Origin: Phascolarctobacterium sp.
GTDB lineage: Bacteria > Bacillota > Negativicutes > Acidaminococcales > Acidaminococcaceae
Assembly (NCBI GenBank): GCA_024405645.1
Contig: JAKSOJ010000029.1
Coordinates: 1-10,704, forward strand
Direction of reading: 5' to 3'
DNA: 10,704 bases
The notes beneath the pieces are model-generated. The model worked only from the letters and a program-made list of their open reading frames with translations. It had not been told where the DNA came from and did no database searches. A program made the position numbers and the translations under genes. Positions 1-7,192 of the stretch are shown piece by piece. The stretch's first letter is position 1, and every line of letters starts with the position of its first letter.

Positions 1-10
1 TTAAAAATAA

Positions 11-44
11 AAAGAGTGCTGAGAAATTCTCGGCACTCTTTTTT
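11..44. terminator. Bidirectional intrinsic terminator
   Basis: A 13-bp stem (positions 11-23 with 29-41, one G-T pair) closes a 5-nt loop. On the plus strand it runs into T39-T44. On the minus strand the A-rich stretch 3-13 gives a U-rich tail. It lies 12 bp beyond the stop of the leftward TPR-protein gene, so it ends that transcript and probably also one arriving from the left. Confidence 0.85.
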
Positions 45-56
45 GCTTTATGTCAC

Positions 57-1316
57 TTATCTTCTTCTGTGATTACCTTGTGGGGCTTGATGTTGTCTCG
101 GAGCTTGTCTATGAGGAGCAGGGCGACTTACATCTTGTCTAGGTTGGTAAACAGGTCTTTGTACTTGGGTTTGTTGAGTTTGAGGTCTAGATTGGTATAC
201 GGGTCTTTGACCTTGCGGGCGACTAATAGTAGGTCTAGAACTTTGAGATTGTGGTCTAGATTGATATACAGGTCTTTGACCTTGCGGACGACTAACAGTT
301 GGTCTAGAAATTTGAGATTGCGGTCTGGATTGTTGAACCGCAGGTCTGTGTTCTTGAGGACGACTTACTGAAGGTCTAGAGGTTTGAGTTTGAGGTCTGG
401 ATTGTTGAACCGCAGGTCTGTGTTCTTGCGGACGACTAACAGTAGGTCTAGAGGTTTGAGTTTGCGGTCTGGACTGTTGCACAGCGGGTCTAGATTGTTG
501 ATGCACAGTATGTCCTTGGAGAGCAGGGTGCTTTACATCATGTCTAGGTTGATGAATAGGAGCTTGCTCTCTGCGTGGTTCCACCCTGCGGGAATTTTCT
601 GCAGAATATCTATTGTGGGGCGCAGGAACTGGTTTATGAACATCATGTCTATGACCATGGTCACGCCAGTGTGGTCTCGGAGGGGGCATAGGAGGTCTGT
701 AATCATGGTGATGATGATGACGCCAATGCCAGAAGATGCCTGTACGGTAGAAGCAACCCCAATAATCAACGAAAACATCGTAATGCGGGCAATAATTGAT
801 GGCGATACCACCATAGAAATGGGAACGATCATAATTGCCTCTGATTCTTTCGATATTGGAAAGATAGTAATAAGCCCAACCCATATAGGTCTTGGCATTG
901 TCATCACTGCCGCGCAGATTGAGGCTAATCATATTCTTCAGAAGCTTCTCTGCACTCTTATATTCGCCCAGGTTATAGGCTGCTGCAGCACCTTTGACGA
1001 GGGATTCTCTCAAGATGTCCTCGTCGTTTTCATAGGCACGACCATCTTCGTACAGCTTGAGTGCTCGTTTGCTCATCTTATAGCAGTTTTGGTAGTCGCC
1101 ACGGTCATAGTAAAGCAGGGACAAATCTGTAACGGACGCCCAACTATTTTTATCATGTTCATAAACAAATTCCAAATTGCTAATTTCTCTATCTAAATCT
1201 TCGTAGGCAACACCACTAGAGGGCATAACTTCTTCTGCATGAGCCTTGTCGGCAAAGCCAAAACCCATGCATGCTACCAAACACATTGCCAAAGCAGCTT
1301 TCTTCAAGTTTTGCAT
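57..1316 (-). CDS. Secreted TPR protein with His-rich segment and RPQ-rich repeat tail
   Basis: 419 aa, not a named family I recognise. Residues 1-27 form a typical signal peptide (basic KK, hydrophobic core, AHA before E28), so the protein is exported. Residues about 58-178 look like three TPR-like helical hairpins (LLYYDRGDYQNCYKMSKRAL, AAYNLGEYKSAEKLL, IRGNYDRSHFYGGIAINY), normally a protein-binding scaffold. Residues 196-227 are rich in His, Trp and Pro, including five consecutive His (200-204), which could bind metal. Residues 277 to about 387 are 23-24-residue repeats made of SRP, Q and V, and the end is very basic (NHRRR). The start is supported by TGGAGGT at 1323-1329, 7 nt upstream of the ATG. 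The basic, disordered tail could contact cell wall or anionic polymers; that is inference. The gene is monocistronic, with a terminator at its 3' end. Confidence 0.85.
   Translation of the reverse strand: MQNLKKAALAMCLVACMGFGFADKAHAEEVMPSSGVAYEDLDREISNLEFVYEHDKNSWASVTDLSLLYYDRGDYQNCYKMSKRALKLYEDGRAYENDEDILRESLVKGAAAAYNLGEYKSAEKLLKNMISLNLRGSDDNAKTYMGWAYYYLSNIERIRGNYDRSHFYGGIAINYCPHYDVFVDYWGCFYRTGIFWHWRHHHHHDYRPPMPPPRPHWRDHGHRHDVHKPVPAPHNRYSAENSRRVEPRREQAPIHQPRHDVKHPALQGHTVHQQSRPAVQQSRPQTQTSRPTVSRPQEHRPAVQQSRPQTQTSRPSVSRPQEHRPAVQQSRPQSQISRPTVSRPQGQRPVYQSRPQSQSSRPTISRPQGQRPVYQSRPQTQQTQVQRPVYQPRQDVSRPAPHRQAPRQHQAPQGNHRRR
156..488 (-). repeat. In-frame 72/69-bp tandem repeats encoding SRPQ units
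   Basis: Three 24-codon units (residues 277-300, 301-324, 325-348; bases 273-488) are followed by a 23-codon unit (349-371) and a shortened one. Each unit starts PAVQQSRPQ or PVYQSRPQ and ends SRPQ(E/G)(H/Q)R. The first two 72-bp units differ at roughly ten positions in the DNA, so the repetition is at nucleotide level and not only in composition. All unit lengths are multiples of three, so gain or loss of a unit would keep the frame. Confidence 0.85.
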
Positions 1317-1357
1317 AATTTTACCTCCAAAATTTACGGAAATACTTTGATGATTAA

Positions 1358-1391
1358 ATTATAATAGGCAAAAATGTTATTTGTGTGGCAA
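1358..1391 (-). promoter_or_regulatory. Possible promoter of the TPR-protein gene
   Basis: Read leftward, TTGCCA (1391-1386) is followed after 19 bp by TATTAT (1366-1361), which overlaps a TATAAT (1363-1358). The spacing is not ideal and the -35 match is only moderate. The position, about 40-75 bp upstream of the start codon, is reasonable. Confidence 0.35.
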
Positions 1392-1482
1392 ATAAAATAG
1401 TTTCAAAAAATTAGTAAATAATCTTCTTTGAGTAAAAGGCTAGTGAATTTAATTTCACCTTAATTCTGCATTTCATTTTGCA

Positions 1483-1511
1483 TTGACTTTTGACCTCTTG
1501 CATTATATAAT
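1483..1511 (+). promoter_or_regulatory. Sigma-70/SigA-type promoter of leuS
   Basis: TTGACT at 1483-1488 and a perfect TATAAT at 1506-1511 are separated by exactly 17 bp. A second TATAAT at 1519-1524 and a second TTGACC at 1490-1495 are present, but their mutual spacing (23 bp) is poor. The predicted start near 1518 leaves a leader of about 60 nt. That leader is too short for a T-box, and no T-box specifier or antiterminator sequence is seen. Confidence 0.8.
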
Positions 1512-1536
1512 TATTTAGTATAATTCCGTAAAGTAC

Positions 1537-1556
1537 GCCTGTGTGCGCAGGCTTTT
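1537..1556 (+). promoter_or_regulatory. Small leader hairpin upstream of the leuS ribosome binding site
   Basis: GCCTG (1537-1541) and CAGGC (1548-1552) form a 5-bp stem with a 6-nt loop, followed by TTTT and a further U-rich run up to the AGGAGG at 1565-1570. It resembles a very short terminator and sits between promoter and start codon. It may be a weak attenuator, a 5'-end stabilising hairpin, or chance. Confidence 0.35.
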
Positions 1557-1577
1557 ATATTTTTAGGAGGAAGAGAG

Positions 1578-4064
1578 ATGCTTCAAGAAAAATATGCTCC
1601 CCATGAGATTGAACCTAAATGGCAACAATATTGGGAAGAAAACAAAACCTTTAAAGTAGAAATCAACAAAAACAAACCTAAATCCTATGTATTGGAAATG
1701 TTCCCGTATCCTTCCGGTAACCTGCATATGGGTCACGTTCGTAACTACTCCATCGGCGACGTAGTTGCTCGTTTCCGCACCATGAAGGGCTTCAACGTTC
1801 TTCATCCCATGGGCTGGGACTCCTTTGGTATGCCTGCAGAAAACGCTGCTATTAAACGTGGCATTCCTCCGAAAACCTGGACCCTGGACAACATCGCTAA
1901 CATGACTCGTCAACAAAAATCCCTTGGTCTTTCCTATGACTGGGATCGCGAAGTTACCACCTGCAAGGAAGACTACTATAAATGGACTGAATGGTTCTTC
2001 GAACTCTTCTACAAACGCGGCCTTGCTGTTAAGAAAGAATCCGCTGTTAACTGGTGCGATACCTGTAACACCGTACTTGCAAATGAACAAGTAATCGACG
2101 GCAAATGCTGGCGTTGCGACAACGACGTTCGCAAGAAAAACCTTTCCCAATGGTTCTTCAAAATCACCGATTATGCTGAAGAACTCTTGAAAGACCTGGA
2201 TCTCCTGGAAGGCTGGCCGGAACGCGTTAAAACCATGCAACGCAACTGGATTGGTCGCTCCGAAGGTTTGGAATTAACCTTCCAAATTCCTGCCCTCAAC
2301 GACGAAGTTGTTGTTTACACCACTCGTGCGGACACGGCTTTTGGCGTAACCTTCATGGCTCTGCCTCCTGAACATCCTCTGGTAGAAAAAATCTGCGAAA
2401 ACAATCCTAAAGCAGAAGAACTCAAAGCTTTCTGCGATAAAGTTCGTAACCAAAGCGATATCGAAAGAACTTCTTCCGAATCCGAAAAAGAAGGTATGTA
2501 CACCGGTGTTGACTGCGTGAACCCCTTCACTGGTCGCAAGGTTGAAATCTGGATCACCAACTACGTTCTGTACGATTATGGTACTGGCGCAGTTATGGGC
2601 GTACCTACTGGTGACCAACGTGACTGGATGTTCGCTACCAAATATGGCATCGACAAAATCGTAACCCTTTGCCCCATTGGCAAGGAACTCAAACTGGAAG
2701 AAATGGACCATGCTTACGAAGAAAAATCCGGTATGGTTGTTAACTCTGGTAAATTCACTGGTATGGAAATGCACGAAGCTCTCAAAGCAATCAGCCTGGA
2801 AGCTGAAAAGCTTGGCTTCGGTAAACGTACCGTTAACTATCGTCTGCGCGACTGGCTGATCAGCCGTCAACGTTATTGGGGCGCTCCGATTCCTGTAATC
2901 TATTGCCCGAACTGCGGCGAAGTTCTTGTTCCTGAAGAAGAACTCCCCGTACGTCTGCCAGAAGATGTAAGCTTCACTGCTGGTGCTAAATCTCCGCTTG
3001 CTACCAGCGAAGAATTCTTACATTGCAAATGCCCGAAATGCGGTGCACCTTCCGTTCGTGAAACCGATACCATGGACACCTTCCTGTGCTCCTCTTGGTA
3101 CTATCTCCGTTACACCGATCCTAAGAATGCTGAAAAATGCTTCGACAAGGATGCAAATATGTATTGGGGTCCTGTTGACCAATACATCGGCGGTATCGAG
3201 CATGCTATTCTCCACTTGCTCTACAGCCGTTTCTTCCTGAAGGTATTGCGCGATGCTGGCCTTGTAGATTATGATGAACCTTTCTCCAATCTCTTAACTC
3301 AAGGCATGGTTATTAAAGATGGCGCTAAGATGAGTAAATCCCTTGGCAACGTTGTATCTCCTGAAGAAATTCTGGAAAAATACGGCGCTGACACCGCTCG
3401 TCTGTTCATCCTCTTCGCTGCTCCTCCTGAAAGAGAATTGGATTGGTCCGATACTGGTGTAGAAGGCTCCTTCCGTTTCCTGAACCGCGTATGGCGTATT
3501 GTTTATGCATTCCAATCTGTATTGGAACAAAAGGTTACCAGCTATGATGTAAGTGCTCTCTCCGAAGCAGATAAAGATCTCCGTCGTCTGCTGCACGGCA
3601 CCATTAAGAAAGTAACCAGCGATATCGATACTCGTTTCAACTTCAATACTGCAATCTCCGCTATGATGGAACTTGTTAATGGTCTCTATGCTTATGAAGC
3701 TAAGAAACAATTCAATGCTGGCCTTGTTTACGAAGCACTCTCCAGCCTCGTAAAGATGCTTGCTCCTTTCGTTCCTCATATTACCGAAGAAATTTGGAAG
3801 GGCGTATTTGACGCAGAATCTTCCGTACATGATCAATCCTGGCCTTCTTATGATGAAGAAGCTTTGAAGGTTGATAATGTAGAAATCGTACTTCAAGTTA
3901 ATGGTAAAGTTCGTGGCCGTCTTGTAGTACCTGCTGCTGCAACTAAAGAAGAGTTGGAAGCTATTGCTTTGAATGATGAGGGCGTTAAGAATGCTGTTGG
4001 CGCTGCTACTATTCGCAAGGTAATTTGTGTTCCTGGTCGTCTGGTTAATGTTGTTGCAAAGTAA
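1578..4064 (+). CDS. leuS: Leucyl-tRNA synthetase
   Basis: 828 aa, the usual length of a bacterial class Ia LeuRS. It attaches leucine to tRNA(Leu) in the cytoplasm using ATP. Visible features: HIGH-type motif HMGH (50-53); a Cys cluster with CDTC (160-163) and CWRC (177-180); the CP1 editing domain, about 225-420, with TTRADT (248-253) and GTGAVMGVP (335-343); a second Cys pair group (CPNC 443-446, CPKC 485-488), likely zinc-binding; KMSKS at 584-588; an anticodon-binding helical domain about 635-760; and a C-terminal domain with [10 protein letters not shown]. The start has AGGAGG at 1565-1570, 7 nt upstream. The editing motif usually written P-x-H-D-Q-R-D reads PTGDQRD, with Gly345 in place of His. 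Codon choice is strongly biased (C-ending Asn, Phe and Gly codons, CGT Arg), as expected of a highly expressed gene, unlike the AT-rich comEA and comEC after it. Confidence 0.98.
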   Translation: MLQEKYAPHEIEPKWQQYWEENKTFKVEINKNKPKSYVLEMFPYPSGNLHMGHVRNYSIGDVVARFRTMKGFNVLHPMGWDSFGMPAENAAIKRGIPPKTWTLDNIANMTRQQKSLGLSYDWDREVTTCKEDYYKWTEWFFELFYKRGLAVKKESAVNWCDTCNTVLANEQVIDGKCWRCDNDVRKKNLSQWFFKITDYAEELLKDLDLLEGWPERVKTMQRNWIGRSEGLELTFQIPALNDEVVVYTTRADTAFGVTFMALPPEHPLVEKICENNPKAEELKAFCDKVRNQSDIERTSSESEKEGMYTGVDCVNPFTGRKVEIWITNYVLYDYGTGAVMGVPTGDQRDWMFATKYGIDKIVTLCPIGKELKLEEMDHAYEEKSGMVVNSGKFTGMEMHEALKAISLEAEKLGFGKRTVNYRLRDWLISRQRYWGAPIPVIYCPNCGEVLVPEEELPVRLPEDVSFTAGAKSPLATSEEFLHCKCPKCGAPSVRETDTMDTFLCSSWYYLRYTDPKNAEKCFDKDANMYWGPVDQYIGGIEHAILHLLYSRFFLKVLRDAGLVDYDEPFSNLLTQGMVIKDGAKMSKSLGNVVSPEEILEKYGADTARLFILFAAPPERELDWSDTGVEGSFRFLNRVWRIVYAFQSVLEQKVTSYDVSALSEADKDLRRLLHGTIKKVTSDIDTRFNFNTAISAMMELVNGLYAYEAKKQFNAGLVYEALSSLVKMLAPFVPHITEEIWKGVFDAESSVHDQSWPSYDEEALKVDNVEIVLQVNGKVRGRLVVPAAATKEELEAIALNDEGVKNAVGAATIRKVICVPGRLVNVVAK

Positions 4065-4095
4065 TTAAGCATAAGCTGATAAGACATAAAATTTT

Positions 4096-4131
4096 AGAGC
4101 TGCATGATGTGAGTCGTGCAGCTCTTTTTTT
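4096..4131 (+). terminator. Intrinsic terminator of leuS
   Basis: A 12-bp stem (4096-4107 with 4114-4125, one T-G pair) with a 6-nt loop is followed by a run of seven T (4125-4131). It lies 31 bp after the leuS stop and ends only 9 bp before the ribosome binding site of comEA, so it separates the translation gene from the competence genes. Confidence 0.92.
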
Positions 4132-4152
4132 GTGCTCGTGAAGGAGAAACAC

Positions 4153-4776
4153 ATGAATAATACGCAAAAAAAGTTCTTGATGCTGGTGATTTTGATTGCT
4201 ATTTGCATAGTGACTAATCTTATAGTCGGGGTAACTAATCGTAATGATGATGAACAAAAGATTACTTACTCGGAGACTGAAGAAATTAAAGCAAATAGTA
4301 GAAAATCGACTATACGAATTTATGTTTCGGGTGCGGTGATGAAACCAGGCTTATATGATGTTCCTTCTGATTCAAGAGCAGATGATGCAATTAACATTGC
4401 TGGAGGTTTTACAGAACTTGCTGATACAGGAAGGGTAAATCTTGCTCGCAAACTGAAAGATGGAATGCAGGTTAATGTTCCGACTAAGAAGATTGGTAGG
4501 TTATCAAATAACAAGGTACAGAATCAAGACACTAGGGTAAAGGTTCAAGAAGCCGCTTCAAAAAAAGATGATGTTAAGCAAGCTTTAGTTGTGAATATTA
4601 ATACTGCATCAGCTTCAGAATTACAACAACTTCCTGGAATTGGTCCTGCAATGGCACAAAGAATTATTTCAGCTCGAGAACAGTTAAAATTTACATCTGT
4701 GGAGGATTTGTTACGTGTAAAAGGTATTGGAAAAGCTAAATTAGGTCATCTAAAAGGTCTCGTGAGGGCAGAATGA
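4153..4776 (+). CDS. comEA: ComEA-family DNA-binding competence protein
   Basis: 207 aa. ComEA is a membrane-anchored receptor that binds double-stranded DNA outside the cell and hands it to the ComEC channel during transformation. One N-terminal membrane helix (about 8-27) is followed by a charged linker, a SLBB-type domain (about 53-110: [39 protein letters not shown]), a low-complexity linker, and a C-terminal double helix-hairpin-helix DNA-binding domain (about 148-204) with [19 protein letters not shown] and [10 protein letters not shown] chose the ATG at 4153 because AAGGAG (4141-4146) precedes it by 6 nt. An in-frame GTG at 4132 would start at the terminator and has no binding site. 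The 3' end overlaps comEC by 4 nt (ATGA). A promoter of its own is not obvious. Base composition is AT-richer than in leuS. Confidence 0.95.
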   Translation: MNNTQKKFLMLVILIAICIVTNLIVGVTNRNDDEQKITYSETEEIKANSRKSTIRIYVSGAVMKPGLYDVPSDSRADDAINIAGGFTELADTGRVNLARKLKDGMQVNVPTKKIGRLSNNKVQNQDTRVKVQEAASKKDDVKQALVVNINTASASELQQLPGIGPAMAQRIISAREQLKFTSVEDLLRVKGIGKAKLGHLKGLVRAE

Positions 4777-6359
4777 CATCATTTATTTATGCGTTAGGAC
4801 TATTTTTTCTTGGAAATTATATCGGTTTATTTTTAGATTTTCTGTATTCTTTTCATAATATTTTACTTTTGCCTGCTGTAAGCCTGATTATTTTTTCTCT
4901 TAAAAATCGAAATAAATATTTGTTTACTTATTCTGTGTGTGCAGTATTTTTACTTATAGGTGTTTGGAATGGTGTGAGAGTAGGTCCTAGTGCTGCGATG
5001 AAATTGAGACCATATTGGAGGAAAAATGTCATCGTAAACGGAACTGTAGAACCTTTGTCATGGAAGGAAAAAGATGGCTTGCAAACTTTCGTTTTAAAGG
5101 TTCGAGATATGGAGCTTGAAGCGGGTAAAGTAGAATATAGACAGTCGATTAGAGTAACTGTTGGTGCAAAGACAAAATTGGTCGATAAACAGGTTAAACT
5201 TAGTGGGAAGCTTCACGAGTTAGTAGGGTTTCGTAATCCTGGGTCTTTTGATAGCAAGACATATTATAAAGTTCAAGGAATAAGTGGAAGGCTTGCTAAA
5301 AGCAAACTCATACATTACAGTGTTAACAATAGTTTTGTGACTAAACTCGCTTTGTTGAACATCGAATTAAGAAGAAAATTGGATGAATGTATGCCTGCAA
5401 GATTGAGTCATTTGCTAGGTGGTATGCTTTTAGGAGGTAGTGGACTAGAGGACGATAGTAGAGAGATATTTTTGGATAATGGGCTAAGTCATTTGTTAAG
5501 TGTTTCAGGAACACACTTGGTTTTATTAGCTGGTTTGCTTGGTATTCTATTTAAACCCTTGCCTGAAAAATGCCAAAAGTTGTTAATAGTTATATTTTTA
5601 GGAGTATATGCTTTGCTCTGTGGCCTAAAAGCTCCCATTGTCCGTGCCTTTGTTATGCTTTTCGTTATTCTCTTTGGTGGTAATGGTGCTGAAAAAGGAA
5701 GGCTACTAGGCTTGGCTGGCGTTCTTTTACTTCTTTTCAAACCTGAATGGATTTTGGACGTGGGGTTTCAGTTATCTTTTGGCGCAAGTTTGGGGTTGAT
5801 TTATCTTTCTCCAAAATTAAAGAATTGTTTTGATTTGTTTTTACCAGAAATAATTGCGGAGACGGTTAGTGTAACCATGGGGGTGCAGTTAATTACTCTA
5901 CCCGTAGTGATTAATAATTTTCATCAAATATCTTTAATATCTATCATAAGTAATGTTATTTTATTACCAATCCTAGAAATGACTTCTTTGCTAACGCTTT
6001 GTGGCTTGCTGCTAGCGTATTGCTTTAATGCTTATGGTTTATTAAAAATAAGTAGTTTCTTTATAGATCAGGTATTGGTGCAGGCAAATATTTTACGTTC
6101 TTTACCGTTTAGTACAATTGCCATTGCCTCCTTGCCACCATGGAGCTATGGACTGTATTATGGGATTTTGGTCCTTTGGCTAGATAAAGGTTTTATTAAA
6201 AATTTGGAAAACCAAGAGAGAAAACAATATTTAGCGGGATTGTCAGCCATTTTTGTTGCTGCCTTTTTGTGGTCGAATTTTCTTCCCAAGCCATTTGCAG
6301 TTTATTTTTTGGACATAGTGCTACAAACACCGATACAATCTAACCGTTTGAAATTATGA
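4773..6359 (+). CDS. comEC: ComEC/Rec2 DNA uptake channel, lacking the C-terminal MBL domain
   Basis: 528 aa. ComEC forms the inner-membrane channel that imports single-stranded DNA in transformation. Membrane segments fill 1-70. A DUF4131/OB-like soluble region (about 78-185) includes GFRNPGSFD. The polytopic Competence domain (about 205-505) carries [17 protein letters not shown] (236-252), [12 protein letters not shown] and [13 protein letters not shown] (329-341). The protein then reads FAVYFLDI and stops 14 residues later. In full-length homologues (about 750-800 aa) this point is FLDVGQGD, the start of the metallo-beta-lactamase domain thought to degrade the non-transported strand. No reading frame downstream restores that domain within the window. 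The start overlaps the comEA stop (ATGA), indicating translational coupling. Most likely the gene was cut by the mobile element to its right. Shorter ComEC homologues without this domain are known, for example in Helicobacter, so some function cannot be excluded. Confidence 0.93.
   Translation: MTSFIYALGLFFLGNYIGLFLDFLYSFHNILLLPAVSLIIFSLKNRNKYLFTYSVCAVFLLIGVWNGVRVGPSAAMKLRPYWRKNVIVNGTVEPLSWKEKDGLQTFVLKVRDMELEAGKVEYRQSIRVTVGAKTKLVDKQVKLSGKLHELVGFRNPGSFDSKTYYKVQGISGRLAKSKLIHYSVNNSFVTKLALLNIELRRKLDECMPARLSHLLGGMLLGGSGLEDDSREIFLDNGLSHLLSVSGTHLVLLAGLLGILFKPLPEKCQKLLIVIFLGVYALLCGLKAPIVRAFVMLFVILFGGNGAEKGRLLGLAGVLLLLFKPEWILDVGFQLSFGASLGLIYLSPKLKNCFDLFLPEIIAETVSVTMGVQLITLPVVINNFHQISLISIISNVILLPILEMTSLLTLCGLLLAYCFNAYGLLKISSFFIDQVLVQANILRSLPFSTIAIASLPPWSYGLYYGILVLWLDKGFIKNLENQERKQYLAGLSAIFVAAFLWSNFLPKPFAVYFLDIVLQTPIQSNRLKL
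6300..6345. other. Candidate element-chromosome junction (att) inside comEC
   Basis: ComEC similarity is clear through GAC ATA (6312-6317) and fades from 6318 on. There the expected Gly-Gln-Gly-Asp codons are replaced by GTG CTA CAA ACA and an early TGA at 6357. This is where I place the crossover. The exact core dinucleotide cannot be read without the other junction or an empty site. Confidence 0.35.
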
Positions 6360-6377
6360 ATTATGCCTTCAATAAAT

Positions 6378-6407
6378 GTTTTTTAGAGTAATAATTGGCT
6401 AAAAAAC
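6378..6407. repeat. 9-bp perfect inverted repeat
   Basis: GTTTTTTAG (6378-6386) and CTAAAAAAC (6399-6407) with a 12-nt spacer. It lies about 20 bp after the truncated comEC stop. The A/T-only core makes it a poor terminator; a protein binding site is as likely. Confidence 0.55.
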
Positions 6408-6482
6408 CTCTGAAAATTCGTTGTTTGGCTATATTATACTGTTTGTAGATTCTGAAATAATTACGATTCGCTGCAATGATAT

Positions 6483-6509
6483 TCTCAAATAGACTAATTA
6501 TGTTTGAGA
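6483..6509. repeat. 7-bp perfect inverted repeat
   Basis: TCTCAAA (6483-6489) and TTTGAGA (6503-6509) are separated by 13 nt. It is short enough that chance is possible in AT-rich DNA. Confidence 0.35.
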
Positions 6510-6537
6510 TAAACTACATACCGAAATTAGCAGGGTG

Positions 6538-6575
6538 CAAAATTTAACCATAGAATTAGTAATCGTTAAATTTTG
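6538..6575. repeat. 11-bp perfect inverted repeat
   Basis: CAAAATTTAAC (6538-6548) and GTTAAATTTTG (6565-6575) are perfect inverted copies separated by 16 nt. The centres of the arms are 27 bp apart. It lies directly beside the next inverted repeat and about 50 bp upstream of the -10 element of the HTH gene. Confidence 0.6.
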
Positions 6576-6596
6576 AAATTACAGATTTTGTAATTT
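6576..6596 (+). promoter_or_regulatory. Palindromic candidate operator upstream of the HTH regulator
   Basis: AAATTACA (6576-6583) and TGTAATTT (6589-6596) form an 8-bp perfect inverted repeat with a 5-nt spacer, a 21-bp site of the size HTH repressors bind as dimers. It lies just upstream of the promoter of the HTH gene, where autoregulation would be expected. The link is inferred from position only. Confidence 0.45.
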
Positions 6597-6620
6597 TGAA
6601 TGGCTTTCCATACGGATTTG

Positions 6621-6629
6621 TGATATAAT
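6621..6629 (+). promoter_or_regulatory. Extended -10 promoter of the HTH gene
   Basis: TGATATAAT (6621-6629) is a perfect extended -10 (TG-N-TATAAT). There is no good -35 at 16-18 bp, which is normal for this promoter class. It lies inside a direct repeat (TTTGTGATATAA at 6617-6628 and TTTGTATGATATAA at 6629-6642). The leader to the ATG at 6683 is about 50 nt. Confidence 0.6.
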
Positions 6630-6682
6630 TTGTATGATATAAACTGAAAAATTAATTTGGCATACAAAAGGGGGATTCTAAT

Positions 6683-7066
6683 ATGGCAGATTCGTTGGAA
6701 GTTCCAATGATAGAAACAGAAAACAGAGAAGAAACAATGGGTGACCGCATGCGCATTGTAAGGTCCTATCTTAAACTTAACCAAAAAGAATTTGCAGAAA
6801 AATTAGGTATCTATCCTAGCCGTGTCTCTGAAATGGAAAAAGGAGCTATGCAGGTTCCAGCAAATGTTATTATGCAAATTGGGAAACTTGGTTTTGACCT
6901 GAATTGGTTTGTTCTTGGTCATACTAAAAATGACGATGTAATTAAGCTAGTAGACGATAACGTAGCTTTGTTTAAGATTGTAAATGACCTAAAAAAGATG
7001 GATGGTCGGGATTTAAAATTTATTACTGATGTAATCAGCAGCTTTAAGAAAAATTACCACAAATAA
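6683..7066 (+). CDS. Cro/C1-type HTH transcriptional regulator
   Basis: 127 aa. An 18-residue acidic N-terminal extension precedes a classic XRE-family helix-turn-helix (about 21-80): MRIVRSYLKLNQKEFAEKLG, then the recognition-helix region IYPSRVSEMEKG, then VPANVIMQIGKLGFDLNWFVLG, a layout common in phage and ICE repressors. The C-terminal 45 residues are charged and helical, possibly for dimerisation; there is no peptidase S24 domain, so no LexA-like self-cleavage. The start is supported by AAAGGGGGA ending 8 nt upstream. An internal ATG at codon 19 is less likely. It probably represses itself and perhaps the next gene or the convergent recombinase operon; palindromes just upstream of its promoter are candidate operators. 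The specific target is inferred, not shown. Confidence 0.85.
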   Translation: MADSLEVPMIETENREETMGDRMRIVRSYLKLNQKEFAEKLGIYPSRVSEMEKGAMQVPANVIMQIGKLGFDLNWFVLGHTKNDDVIKLVDDNVALFKIVNDLKKMDGRDLKFITDVISSFKKNYHK

Positions 7067-7168
7067 CGAATGGCTATTATTCTGTTTAGGAAGCAAAGGC
7101 AACAATTGAAAGGCCTGAACTAAGTGGCACCGACAGGGACGGATGCATAGTTGTTGAACTGCCAAAGG

Positions 7169-7192
7169 GTTATAACCAGATATAATTATAAC
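7169..7192 (+). promoter_or_regulatory. Candidate operator next to the -35 of the Zn-finger gene
   Basis: GTTATAA (7169-7175) and TTATAAC (7186-7192) are inverted copies with 10 nt between, and TTATAAC also recurs directly at 7170-7176. The right arm touches the TTGACA at 7193. The arms differ in sequence from the palindrome upstream of the HTH gene, so one regulator for both is not evident. Confidence 0.3.

Larger units (their letters stand above)
6360..6682. other. Gene-free AT-rich region between comEC and the HTH gene
   Basis: 323 bp with no credible ORF and no recognisable piece of the missing ComEC domain in any frame. It holds four perfect inverted repeats (listed separately), a repeated TTGGCTA (6395-6401 and 6425-6431), and an extended -10 promoter close to the next gene. 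It could contain recombinase binding sites, repressor operators, or both. Confidence 0.6.

Noticed and set aside
156..488. Regular repeats that could suggest a CRISPR array.
   Set aside because: The repeats have no unique spacers, are in frame inside a protein and have a 69-72-bp period of continuous repeat.
384..1196. Long plus-strand ORF of 270 codons opposite the TPR-protein gene, with neighbours at 69-371 and 533-907.
   Set aside because: It is antisense to a gene with a signal peptide, a good ribosome binding site and a terminator. Its serine/arginine/leucine pattern is only the complement of the SRPQ repeats, and it has no ribosome binding site.
1317..1577. T-box riboswitch in front of leuS.
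   Set aside because: The leader from the promoter is about 60 nt, and no T-box core sequence or specifier stem is visible.
2274..2870. Several ORFs of 60-225 codons antisense to or out of frame with leuS (for example at 1563-2240, 2274-2870 and 3294-3896).
   Set aside because: They are shadows of leuS produced by its strong codon bias and lack ribosome binding sites or recognisable domains.
4132..4152. Alternative upstream GTG start for comEA at 4132.
   Set aside because: It begins at the last bases of the leuS terminator, has no ribosome binding site, and would put charged residues before the membrane anchor. The ATG at 4153 has AAGGAG at the right distance.
6318..6450. Simple frameshift or sequencing error as the cause of the short comEC.
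   Set aside because: No frame after 6318 reads like the VGQGD motif or the MBL domain; all three hit stops soon, so the downstream sequence is missing, not shifted.
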